NCBI GenBank assembly: GCA_001825475.1
Contig: MHWZ01000039.1
Location: 1 to 12,051 of the forward strand
Source of the DNA: Candidatus Zambryskibacteria bacterium RIFOXYD2_FULL_43_10
GTDB taxonomy: Bacteria > Patescibacteriota > Minisyncoccia > Phycocordibacterales > Zambryskibacteraceae
Direction of reading: 5' to 3'
DNA length: 12,051 bases
Made by a program: the position numbers and the translations under genes. This document shows, piece after piece, positions 1 through 6,192 of the stretch. The notes under the pieces were generated by a model that worked only from the letters and a program-made list of their open reading frames with translations, was not told where the DNA came from and did not search any database. The number at the start of each line of letters is the position of its first letter. Position 1 is the stretch's first letter.

Positions 1-188
1 GAGGCGTGATGCAGATTAACGTCTTGTACCACGCCCAAACCGCGGAAGAACTGGGATTGGATATCCACAACATAGATGACAATGTCGCTTACGCCCGTTA
101 TCTCTATGAAAAGGAGGGCGCCAAACCTTGGATGTCTTCCTCAAAGTGCTGGGCAAACTTCACCCAATCTGAAATCGCTAGGAGTTAA
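1..188 (+). CDS. Lytic transglycosylase (SLT/lysozyme-like), C-terminal fragment
   Basis: This is the 3' end of a gene whose start lies before the window; the reading frame is open from base 3. The first visible residues, G-V-M-Q-I-N-V, match the G-L/V-M-Q-I-N motif that follows the catalytic-Glu region in SLT-type lytic transglycosylases and goose-type lysozymes. The segment that follows (DDNVAYARYLYEKEGAKPW) fits the helix in which these enzymes have N-I-x-x-A-x-x-L. The C-terminal S-S-S-K-C-W resembles the end of SLT domains in small CPR proteins. The catalytic Glu itself is off the window. The likely role is cleavage of the MurNAc-GlcNAc bond in peptidoglycan outside the membrane. A GTG at base 6 could be called as a start but lies inside the conserved motif, so it is not one. 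It is the only plus-strand gene here and converges on the wall-gene cluster. Confidence 0.8.
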   Translation, partial: GVMQINVLYHAQTAEELGLDIHNIDDNVAYARYLYEKEGAKPWMSSSKCWANFTQSEIARS

Positions 189-191
189 TCC

Positions 192-229
192 TACAACAAC
201 CCCCGCCAACGATGGCGGGGGTTGTTGTA
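192..229 (+). terminator. Strong GC-rich hairpin, probable (bidirectional) terminator
   Basis: A perfect 17-bp inverted repeat (192-208 pairing with 213-229) closes on a 4-nt loop (ACGA). It begins 3 nt after the stop of the plus-strand transglycosylase gene. The stem centre is CCCCCGCC/GGCGGGGG. There is no immediate T-run on either strand; on the plus strand a run of five Ts appears about 12 nt later. Position and stability argue for a terminator of the plus-strand gene. It may also stop read-through from the minus-strand cluster, which ends at 298. Confidence 0.75.
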
Positions 230-258
230 TTAGGGTAGGGGGTTTTTAAGTTTATTAT

Positions 259-290
259 AGAGTGTCGCACAATATACCTTTTGCGACTCT
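259..290 (+). terminator. Second, weaker hairpin between the converging genes
   Basis: AGAGTGTCGCA (259-269) can pair with TGCGACTCT (282-290), giving nine base pairs with a 2-nt bulge and a loop of about 12 nt. On the plus strand it is followed by a T-rich stretch (GTTTTCTTTATTTAT), so it could be a back-up terminator for plus-strand transcription. On the minus strand it starts 7 nt after the stop of the last small gene, but no T-run follows in that direction. The rest of 189-297 shows nothing I can name. Confidence 0.35.
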
Positions 291-297
291 GTTTTCT

Positions 298-420
298 TTA
301 TTTATCCAAAAGGCCGGTCCACCATTTGAAAGTAAAGGTCATTAAAAGATAAGCCGGCAGATAAATGGGTATTAAAATAAAGAAAAGAATCAATCGAATT
401 GCCTTCATAAAGATCTTCAT
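298..420 (-). CDS. Tiny single-pass membrane protein, 40 aa, unknown function
   Basis: I do not recognise this protein. The ATG at 420-418 overlaps the TGA of the preceding gene as ATGA, the same junction seen at three other places in the window, and this is the main reason to call it. The product is MKIFMKAIRLIL followed by a strongly hydrophobic stretch (about residues 9-31) and a short tail F-K-W-W-T-G-L-L-D-K. It has basic residues before the membrane segment and aromatic residues at its end. The frame is open further upstream to 498, but that part overlaps the 78-aa gene and is a shadow. It probably depends on translational coupling with the gene before it. It is the last gene of the minus-strand run. 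A second in-frame ATG four codons in is possible. Confidence 0.5.
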   Translation of the reverse strand: MKIFMKAIRLILFFILIPIYLPAYLLMTFTFKWWTGLLDK

Positions 421-653
421 AATATCGATTGTCGAGCGGGCAGAAACGTTACGATAATCCCCCAAATGTAGAGAGCAGAAGGTCTCACATAAAACCAAAT
501 TACATTTAACACATCTTTTACATATTTTATAGTATTTTTCCCCTGCTCTGAATTCGCCGCATCAATAACGGACCAATTAAAGAAATATTTGAGAAATGCC
601 AAAGCAATAATATCAAGCATCAACCAACCAATAAAACCTTTATTCCTCGGCAT
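417..653 (-). CDS. Small two-segment membrane protein, 78 aa, unknown function
   Basis: The product begins MPRNKGFIGWLMLDIIALAF and has two hydrophobic stretches (about residues 7-24 and 49-70) separated by a polar part with S-E-Q-G-K-N-T-I-K-Y-V-K-D-V. From memory, short proteins starting with K-G-F-I-G and carrying a K/R-Y-V-K-D-V-x-N motif are common beside M23 peptidase genes in Parcubacteria. No function is known to me. The start lies 12 nt after the stop of the M23 gene, and the end overlaps the next small ORF by ATGA. The sequence TAAAAT sits 6 nt before the ATG and could act as a -10 box, but the region is AT-rich, so this is weak. A role with the M23 hydrolase at the membrane is a guess from position only. 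Confidence 0.7.
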   Translation of the reverse strand: MPRNKGFIGWLMLDIIALAFLKYFFNWSVIDAANSEQGKNTIKYVKDVLNVIWFYVRPSALYIWGIIVTFLPARQSIL

Positions 654-665
654 GTTTCTATTTTA

Positions 666-1949
666 TTAGAGAACTGGCAGGTAAGCAAGAGGATCCAGGT
701 AAGCATCTCGCCCCTTCGCAATCGGGACAAAGACTTGTTTGCATCCAATACTTGTCGTAAATTGTCTTATTTCCACACCTTGCGAAGCAAAAAGTCCGAC
801 ATGAAGATGTTGACCTTTGGAATATCCTGAACCATTCGCGCCGGGTACCCCACCCGAGTAACCAATAATTTGTCCTGTAGTCACTTTCTGGCCTTTTTGC
901 ACCAGCGAAGCCGATAAATGAGCGTAAATACTCGTTAGACCGTTGTCGTGCTTTATCAATACCCAGCGACCATATGAGTAACAGCCCCTTTGATTATCCG
1001 TATTGCCAATACCTTCAATCACACCAGCAAGCATAGATCGGACAGGAGTACCCATGGAAGCTCTAAAATCTGTCCCATTATGAAAACAGTCAGCACCGCC
1101 GTAGATACCACAATCTGATCGACCAAAGTGACCTGTGATATAAACATTATCTAAAGGCCAAGTTAGAACACCGCGTTTAGGTTCGGGAAAAAGAGATAGG
1201 TCAAGCGTGATACGCAGTTCCTGTTCCAAGCGATACAAATCAGCTTCCGATTCTTTTTGCCGCGCCATGTTTGCTTGGATAAGTCTCTGATATTCTACTT
1301 CTTTATTTTTTGTCTCGGCCAGAAGTTTCGCTTTAGCCTTCTGATTCTCTTCGACGACTGATTTCTGGCCACTTAACTGTCCGCGTAAATTTAACTGTTC
1401 CTTTTTTATTTTTTCTTTCTCCGCTTTCTCTTGGTCAAGAATCTTACGAGTCTCACGCAGGGCGTTAATTTCTTCTTCCAAACGAGCATTTAAACCCGCT
1501 AGCTGACTTCCATCTCTCCAAAGATCAGAAAGTCGAACAGAAGCTAATATTTGGAGTATAAGAGGATTAGTGTCATATTCAGATAAGGCCAAAATGGCGC
1601 TGGCAATCGCAGTTCTATGCGTGATAATTTGCTTCTCCTTTTCGCTCATGGCATTCTCAAGCGACTGGATAAGCAAACCGGTGGAAGTGATTTTTGATTG
1701 AGTAATGCTAATATCTTTGGCCAATTTCTTTTTGGTCGCATCAAGTGATTTAACGGCACTACCGAGAGTCTGACTTTCCTTATTAATCTCTTCCAGTTCG
1801 GTTTGAAGCTTTTTCTGTTCCTCAACAAGCGTCTCCCGTTCCCTTCTGACCCGTTCGATCTGTTGTTCTAATTCACTCGGATTAGCGGCGCTCAAGATAA
1901 GCGGCGCAATCAAAAAAAAGATAAGAATACTAATAACTCTCCTGCTCAT
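666..1949 (-). CDS. EnvC-like murein hydrolase activator / M23 (LytM) peptidase
   Basis: The 427-aa product starts with a signal peptide (MSRR, then a hydrophobic run to about residue 20, with AAN near 21-23). A long charged coiled coil of the EnvC/CwlO type follows (about 24-250), and then a LytM/M23 domain (about 258-427). The zinc-binding residues of an active M23 peptidase appear present: H290 and D294 (HNGTD) and H381-L-H383, with H344 in the Y-A-H-L motif. Unlike E. coli EnvC, which has lost these ligands and only activates amidases, this one may cut cross-bridges itself. Four cysteines in the LytM domain (280, 288, 323, 403) could form disulfides outside the cell. The start codon overlaps the gltX stop as ATGA. 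Exported peptidoglycan remodelling during division is the likely role; the exact bond cut cannot be read from the sequence. Confidence 0.9.
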   Translation of the reverse strand: MSRRVISILIFFLIAPLILSAANPSELEQQIERVRRERETLVEEQKKLQTELEEINKESQTLGSAVKSLDATKKKLAKDISITQSKITSTGLLIQSLENAMSEKEKQIITHRTAIASAILALSEYDTNPLILQILASVRLSDLWRDGSQLAGLNARLEEEINALRETRKILDQEKAEKEKIKKEQLNLRGQLSGQKSVVEENQKAKAKLLAETKNKEVEYQRLIQANMARQKESEADLYRLEQELRITLDLSLFPEPKRGVLTWPLDNVYITGHFGRSDCGIYGGADCFHNGTDFRASMGTPVRSMLAGVIEGIGNTDNQRGCYSYGRWVLIKHDNGLTSIYAHLSASLVQKGQKVTTGQIIGYSGGVPGANGSGYSKGQHLHVGLFASQGVEIRQFTTSIGCKQVFVPIAKGRDAYLDPLAYLPVL

Positions 1950-2803
1950 TTGTCTCTGGTTTTACCAAGATTGAAATGTTTCCGGTTCATCCAAGCCAGT
2001 TTTTTCTCGTCGAAAATCGCACCACCTTTATGCACTCTTGAAAAGTCAAAAACATTTATCAATTCGGGAAGTGTAAAGATTTCTTGTTCTGTGCCGGGAT
2101 TCCATCCCAGAAGCGCAAGGTAATTGATCATGGCTTCTGGCGAGTAACCTTTATTGCGATAGTAGTCGAGTGAGACAGACTCGCCATGTTTGCGCTTAGA
2201 GAGCTTTGAACGGTCTGGAGCAAGAATAAGCGGTAGATGCGCATATATTGGCCGTGGTGCACTGATTGTTTCCTGGATTAAAATCTGTCTCGGAGTGTTG
2301 GAGATGTGATCCTCGCCGCGGATCACATGTGTTATGTTGGATTCAAAATCATCAATGACTACCGCCAGATGATAAAGTGGTTCATCTACGCTTTTGGCTA
2401 TAATAAAATCTTTTAATTCTGTAGTGTCAAACTCAATCTCTCCCCGAACTAAATCATTGAATTTTACTTTTTTATTTGGATTTTTAAAGCGAATAATCTT
2501 ATCCTCAGCCTCGTAAATCGAGCCGTCATCGAGCATTTTTTCTATATAAGTTCGGTGTATCTTTCCCCTATCCGACTGTCGATAGAATTCGTCGTATTTA
2601 AGTCCCAGCCACTCGAGACTTTCAAAGATATTATCCTCAAATTCTTTTTTTGATCTGGTTTTGTCTGTATCTTCTATTCTTAAAATAAATTTTCCATTAT
2701 TTTTTCTGGCAAACAAAAAATTAAAAAGGGCCGTGCGCGCGCTACCGACATGAAAATTGCCAGTCGGTGAAGGCGGAAAACGTGTAATAATTTTCTGATT
2801 CAT
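1946..2803 (-). CDS. gltX: Glutamyl-tRNA synthetase, shortened (catalytic part only)
   Basis: This is a class I synthetase that attaches Glu to tRNA(Glu), and probably to tRNA(Gln) if the cell uses the GatCAB amidation route. The HIGH motif appears as H-V-G-S (18-21) in the P-P-S-P-T-G-N-F context, and the KMSKS motif as K-L-S-K-R (200-204). Other family marks are RIEDTD (42-47), D-L-V-R-G-E-I (117-123) and I-R-G-E-D-H-I-S-N-T-P-R-Q (161-173). The protein has only 285 residues against about 470 normally. It ends just after the K-L-A-W-M-N segment, so the whole anticodon-binding region is missing. The cysteine-containing segment usually found between the first half of the fold and the R-F-K strand is also absent (residues about 97-107). 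Both ends overlap neighbours by ATGA (murG before, M23 after), which argues against a random truncation. A GluQ-RS-like tRNA-modifying enzyme is the alternative, but the D-L-V-R-G-E-I-E-F region favours GltX. Confidence 0.85.
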   Translation of the reverse strand: MNQKIITRFPPSPTGNFHVGSARTALFNFLFARKNNGKFILRIEDTDKTRSKKEFEDNIFESLEWLGLKYDEFYRQSDRGKIHRTYIEKMLDDGSIYEAEDKIIRFKNPNKKVKFNDLVRGEIEFDTTELKDFIIAKSVDEPLYHLAVVIDDFESNITHVIRGEDHISNTPRQILIQETISAPRPIYAHLPLILAPDRSKLSKRKHGESVSLDYYRNKGYSPEAMINYLALLGWNPGTEQEIFTLPELINVFDFSRVHKGGAIFDEKKLAWMNRKHFNLGKTRDK

Positions 2804-3945
2804 TTCTCTATCTCATGTTCAAGAGCAATTTTTAGGATTTCTTCAGCTATCAGACGCGCGGCATTGGGCTTGTGGAACAATTTTGCCGCTATTTTCATCT
2901 TTTCTCGTTCGGTTTCATTTGTCATCAGACGTTCAATCTCCGACGCGAGAATGTTGGCGGTAAGATTATTTTCTTCTATGACCTCGCAAGCACCGGCACG
3001 AGCATAAGTAAAAGCATTTGAATGCTGATCGTGGCTGACTTTTTCGTTGATGGGAATAATGATTGATGGTACGCCCCAGGCGGCAATTTCAAAGATGGTT
3101 GAACCAGCGCGCGAGATGACCACGGAAGCTATCCCGGCTGCCATACGAATCGCCAAAACATTTAAGTAATCAAATGCTTTATACCGATCCTTATGAAGAG
3201 AATCAAAAAGCACTGCCTCACTAGTGGCTCGGACTTCCATAATATTATTCTTACCGGTTTGATGAATAATCACGTACTGCTCCACCAAATTCTTGAGATC
3301 TTCTAAGACCGCATCGTTAATTTTTTGCGCCCCTTGCGAGCCGCCAAGAACTAAAATGACCGGCACATTTTCTTCAATTTGAAAAAATTCACGAGTACCA
3401 GAAGTGATAGGAAGAGCGACCTCTTTACGCACGGGCTGACCAGTGTGAGCCACCGCGTCTGATGGAAAATAGTTTGCGGCTTCTTTGTAAGAAACCGCCA
3501 CTATCCTGGCAAATTTCCCCGCCCACAAGTTTACCCTACCAGGGAGGGTGTCAGACTCATGAATAACCACAGGAATACGAAAAAGGCGCGCCGCCACCAG
3601 TACTGGGAAACTCGCATACCCTCCCTTGCCAAAGATAACATCGGGATAAAGTTTATACACCATATAAAGTGAGGTAAAAATCCCCCACCCCATCTTGAAC
3701 AGGTCAAAAAAATTTGGAACCAGAACCCACCAGCTTGCGGAACGACGTAGTTTACCGGCGCTATTTTTCTTGTAAATAATGCCATTTTCGAAAAGTATCC
3801 CAGGATTATAAGGAGTGGGAGACATATAAAAAAGCTCCAGTTCCAAAAGTCTTTTCTCTTTCGCCAGATTATTAAGTTCCTCGGCAATGGAAATTATCGG
3901 ATAAAAATGTCCCCCAGAACCACCGCCAGTAAAAAGAATACGCAT
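2800..3945 (-). CDS. murG: MurG, UDP-GlcNAc:lipid I N-acetylglucosaminyltransferase
   Basis: MurG adds GlcNAc to lipid I on the inner face of the membrane to give lipid II. The 381-aa product (E. coli 355) has the family marks in order: G-G-G-S-G-G-H at 7-13, F-G-K-G-G-Y-A-S (105-112), H-E-S-D-T-L-P-G (129-136), G-G-S-Q-G-A (201-206) opening the second Rossmann half, R-A-G-S-T-I-F-E (279-286) with the UDP-GlcNAc-binding Glu, and D-Q-H-S-N-A (306-311). The ATG at 3945 fits because the glycine-rich loop starts at residue 7, as in the family. It follows ftsW with a 25-nt spacer that is almost entirely a 7-bp tandem array, and no Shine-Dalgarno sequence is visible. Its stop overlaps the gltX start as ATGA. 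Confidence 0.96.
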   Translation of the reverse strand: MRILFTGGGSGGHFYPIISIAEELNNLAKEKRLLELELFYMSPTPYNPGILFENGIIYKKNSAGKLRRSASWWVLVPNFFDLFKMGWGIFTSLYMVYKLYPDVIFGKGGYASFPVLVAARLFRIPVVIHESDTLPGRVNLWAGKFARIVAVSYKEAANYFPSDAVAHTGQPVRKEVALPITSGTREFFQIEENVPVILVLGGSQGAQKINDAVLEDLKNLVEQYVIIHQTGKNNIMEVRATSEAVLFDSLHKDRYKAFDYLNVLAIRMAAGIASVVISRAGSTIFEIAAWGVPSIIIPINEKVSHDQHSNAFTYARAGACEVIEENNLTANILASEIERLMTNETEREKMKIAAKLFHKPNAARLIAEEILKIALEHEIEK

Positions 3946-3946
3946 T

Positions 3947-3974
3947 GATTTAAGATTTAGGATTTAGGATTTAG
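3947..3974. repeat. Heptamer tandem array (4 x 7 bp) at the ftsW-murG junction
   Basis: On the plus strand this is one GATTTAA unit followed by three GATTTAG units with no gap. The array starts 2 bp from the murG ATG and runs into the ftsW gene, covering its TAA stop (3973-3971). It therefore fills nearly the whole spacer and takes the place where a ribosome binding site for murG would be expected. Confidence 0.85.
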
Positions 3975-5071
3975 GAGTCTCGAGTCTTAGAAATAGAGAG
4001 TACAATGCCAACTTCAAGAAGAGTGATAAAGAGGGATGAGCCGCCATGACTCACGAACGGCAAGGTAATACCCGATAATGGAATTACTCCGAGCATAGCG
4101 CCAATATTGACGAATGCTTGGGAGACAATCATTATAACAATTCCGACTACCGTGAGTCTAGCAAAAATATTTGTTGTTTGAGAAGCAATCTTGATACCCC
4201 GGGTGGCAAAAAGGACAAACATGACCAATAAAAAAACGGAGCCCACAAAACCAAACTCTTCGGCCGCCACGGCAAAGATCGAATCCCCGATTGGTTCAGG
4301 GAGATAAGTAAATTTCTGAACACTCTGGCCAAATCCTCGACCAAACAGACCACCTGAACCGACGGCGATGAGAGATTGTTGGACTTGATAGCTGGCTCCC
4401 TGGGCATCCGCTTGCGTATTAAAGTAAGTGGTAATACGTTGCATAATGTAAGGTCGCATAAAAGCCAGAAGAGCCAAACTGACCGCTCCAGCCAAGATAA
4501 TCATAAAAACATAACGCCATTTCCCTTCCGCGGCAATGAACATCGCGATGCCAGTAAAAACAATCAGAAGAAAATTGTCAGTATCCGGTTGATTCAACAG
4601 AAGCAAGGCCGAAATAATCAAGAGGATAAGAAGCGGCAAAAAGCCCCAGCGAAAAGTTTTTATTCTATCCCTGATTCCGGCAATCCAAGCCGCAAAATAC
4701 ACAATAAAGGCTAATTTTAGGATCTCGGAGGTTTGGAAAGAAATGGAGCCCAATACAATCCAGCGTCGAGCGCCAGCGTGTTCAAAGCCGATGCCCGGCA
4801 CCAGGACCAAAAGATTAAGGACGATTGCTGTGAGTAGAAGCCAGAAAGCGGATTTCTTCCAAACTTGAATATGTAAACGTGACGCGATTATCATAGCCAC
4901 AGTGCCCAAAAAAAGCCCGAAAACTGTCTGCGATAATGCGATGCTTGAATAATTTGAATTTTCTTTCGCCAAGAGGGCAAGAGCCGCTGAGCTAAAAATA
5001 AAAAAACCAAACACTATTAAAATAATGGAGATAAGTAAAAATGATTTATCCACTTTTCTTCCACTCGCCAT
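3971..5071 (-). CDS. ftsW: FtsW/RodA family (SEDS) peptidoglycan glycosyltransferase, probably FtsW
   Basis: SEDS proteins polymerise lipid II into glycan strands in the septum (FtsW) or side wall (RodA). The 366-aa product is an integral membrane protein with about ten hydrophobic segments. Family motifs are G-A-R-R-W-I (100-105) followed by S-F-Q-T-S-E-I-L-K-L, N-Q-P-D-T-D-N (160-166), the long extracytoplasmic loop ending P-E-P-I-G-D-S-I-F with the presumed catalytic Asp at 263, A-A-E-E-F-G (269-274), and P-F-V-S-H-G-G-S-S (338-346). FtsW is preferred over RodA because the gene lies between mraY and murG, the classical dcw position, but sequence alone does not fully separate the two. It starts 39 nt after the mraY stop. 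A TGTTATAAT box lies just before the start, so it may have its own promoter. Confidence 0.93.
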   Translation of the reverse strand: MASGRKVDKSFLLISIILIVFGFFIFSSAALALLAKENSNYSSIALSQTVFGLFLGTVAMIIASRLHIQVWKKSAFWLLLTAIVLNLLVLVPGIGFEHAGARRWIVLGSISFQTSEILKLAFIVYFAAWIAGIRDRIKTFRWGFLPLLILLIISALLLLNQPDTDNFLLIVFTGIAMFIAAEGKWRYVFMIILAGAVSLALLAFMRPYIMQRITTYFNTQADAQGASYQVQQSLIAVGSGGLFGRGFGQSVQKFTYLPEPIGDSIFAVAAEEFGFVGSVFLLVMFVLFATRGIKIASQTTNIFARLTVVGIVIMIVSQAFVNIGAMLGVIPLSGITLPFVSHGGSSLFITLLEVGIVLSISKTRDS

Positions 5072-5081
5072 AATTGGAAGA

Positions 5082-5090
5082 ATTATAACA
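5082..5090 (-). promoter_or_regulatory. Extended -10 promoter before ftsW, nearly leaderless
   Basis: The minus strand reads TGTTATAAT (5090-5082), a perfect TATAAT with the TGn extension that can replace a -35 box. With usual spacing the transcript would start near 5075, only about 4 nt before the ftsW ATG. No clear -35 box is seen 17 nt further upstream (TGTTAT). No ribosome binding site lies between this box and the ATG. Confidence 0.6.
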
Positions 5091-5110
5091 TCCTATCAGA
5101 TGGGATAACA

Positions 5111-6157
5111 CTAACTGATGAGAACCAAGATGACGCCGATGATGGCCGAGATGACAGAAACTATCCAATAACGCATAACCACTTTCTCTCTGGGCCAACC
5201 TAACGCCTGGAAGTGATGATGAAGCGGAGTAACCTTAAAAATTCTCCGTTTAAAAAATTTATAGAAGACGTAAACCTGAATAATGACAGAGGCAGACGTG
5301 GCCACCAATGGCAAAGCAATGATTGGTAAAAGGAGTACTGAATCAGTTAGGAAAGCTATAACCGCCAGTACCACAGTAAGAGCCATTATTCCCGTTTCTC
5401 CCATATAGAAACGTGCTGGTGGCACATTGAACCACAAAAAAGCAAGAATAGCGCCGGCAATGGCGCCAGAGAGAGCGGAGATGTCAATTTGATTATTGAC
5501 GAAAGCAATAACAGCAAAAGCGGTAAAGACCGAGGCGAGCACTCCTCCAGCCAACCCATCAATACCGTCTATGACAGAAGTTGAAAAGGTAGCAAGCATT
5601 ACAATAATAAAGAATGGTATAAACCAAATACCAAGGTATAAGTCTCCGTTAAAAGGAATATGAACAGAATTAAAATCAAGCTTAAAATAAAACCAAAGGC
5701 TAATGACAAGCCCAATGCCAGTGACGAGAGCGATCTTGATTTTGCGATAAATAAGAGCGTCTTGAGCAAACCTGCTTTGGCCGTAAATGTGCAACAGATC
5801 ATCTGCCAGACCTATAAAGGCAGCTAAGAAAAAAGCCCCCAGAGGTACTAAGGTTTGTGATCTTGAAAAGAAGTTAAGCTTAAGAGTCAGATCCGATGGC
5901 ATCACTAATGAGAGAAGGTAGATAGCACAAACAGTAAAGAGTACGGCAACCCAAATTATTATGCCGCCAGTTTTAGGAGTGCTAAGTTCATGTGCGGTAT
6001 TATGAATATTTTTAAAAGCTTCAGAGGTGTTCGCGTTGGTTCTGGGAGATTTCTTCCACATTTTATACCGATAGAAATATCTGGTAAAAAATGGCGTAAT
6101 GATAATGCCAATAAAGAAAGTTAAAACTGTCGGAAAAATGATCTTAAGAATATCCAT
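5111..6157 (-). CDS. mraY: MraY, phospho-MurNAc-pentapeptide translocase
   Basis: MraY moves phospho-MurNAc-pentapeptide from UDP to undecaprenyl phosphate, forming lipid I, the first membrane step of wall synthesis. The 348-aa product has about ten hydrophobic segments. Motifs are P-K-T-G-G (61-65), L-A-D-D at 117-120 with the Asp pair, S-V-I-D-G-I-D-G-L-A-G-G (194-205), F-N-V-P-P-A-R-F-Y-M-G-E-T-G (243-256) and H-H-H-F-Q (313-317). Two positions differ from the usual family pattern. The catalytic or Mg-binding Asp of the M-G-D motif is Glu254, and the H-H-H-F-E motif ends in Gln317. Both replacements keep size or shape, so the enzyme is probably active. A related WecA-type sugar-phosphate transferase is less likely, given the H-H-H-F motif and the location beside ftsW and murG. 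The spacer to asnB is 19 nt and lies largely inside a 7-bp tandem array. Confidence 0.93.
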   Translation of the reverse strand: MDILKIIFPTVLTFFIGIIITPFFTRYFYRYKMWKKSPRTNANTSEAFKNIHNTAHELSTPKTGGIIIWVAVLFTVCAIYLLSLVMPSDLTLKLNFFSRSQTLVPLGAFFLAAFIGLADDLLHIYGQSRFAQDALIYRKIKIALVTGIGLVISLWFYFKLDFNSVHIPFNGDLYLGIWFIPFFIIVMLATFSTSVIDGIDGLAGGVLASVFTAFAVIAFVNNQIDISALSGAIAGAILAFLWFNVPPARFYMGETGIMALTVVLAVIAFLTDSVLLLPIIALPLVATSASVIIQVYVFYKFFKRRIFKVTPLHHHFQALGWPREKVVMRYWIVSVISAIIGVILVLIS

Positions 6158-6164
6158 GGGTATT

Positions 6165-6192
6165 AATTTTTAATTTTCAATTTAGAATTTTC
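6165..6192. repeat. Heptamer-period array (4 x 7 bp) at the asnB-mraY junction
   Basis: On the plus strand the units are AATTTTT, AATTTTC, AATTTAG and AATTTTC. The array covers the asnB stop codon (TGA at 6179-6177) and runs to within 7 bp of the mraY ATG. It has the same unit length, copy number and placement as the array at 3947-3974, though the units are less uniform and the region is AT-rich. Confidence 0.6.

Noticed and set aside
254..259. TATAAT on the minus strand at 259-254 as a promoter
   Set aside because: It points at the antisense strand of the transglycosylase gene end, has no -35 box at a suitable distance (AAAAGG), and the region is AT-rich.
421..498. Longer form of the 40-aa ORF starting at 498 (66 aa)
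   Set aside because: The extra part is an out-of-frame reading of the 78-aa gene; the ATG at 420 gives the same ATGA overlap seen at other junctions.
3531..3887. Minus-strand 118-aa hydrophobic frame inside murG
   Set aside because: It is an alternative frame of murG, whose own frame carries all the family motifs here.
3947..3974. Heptamer array as a telomere or CRISPR-like element
   Set aside because: There are only four 7-bp units with no spacers, no chromosome end and no cas genes; the likeness to TTTAGG telomere repeats is taken as coincidence.
4376..4714. Open plus-strand frames over 4376-4714 (112 aa), 7494-7817 (107 aa), 8230-8544 and 11462-11743
   Set aside because: They lie opposite strongly supported genes (ftsW, asnB, dacA, aspS), show no recognisable motifs, and have low-complexity or basic compositions typical of antisense shadows.
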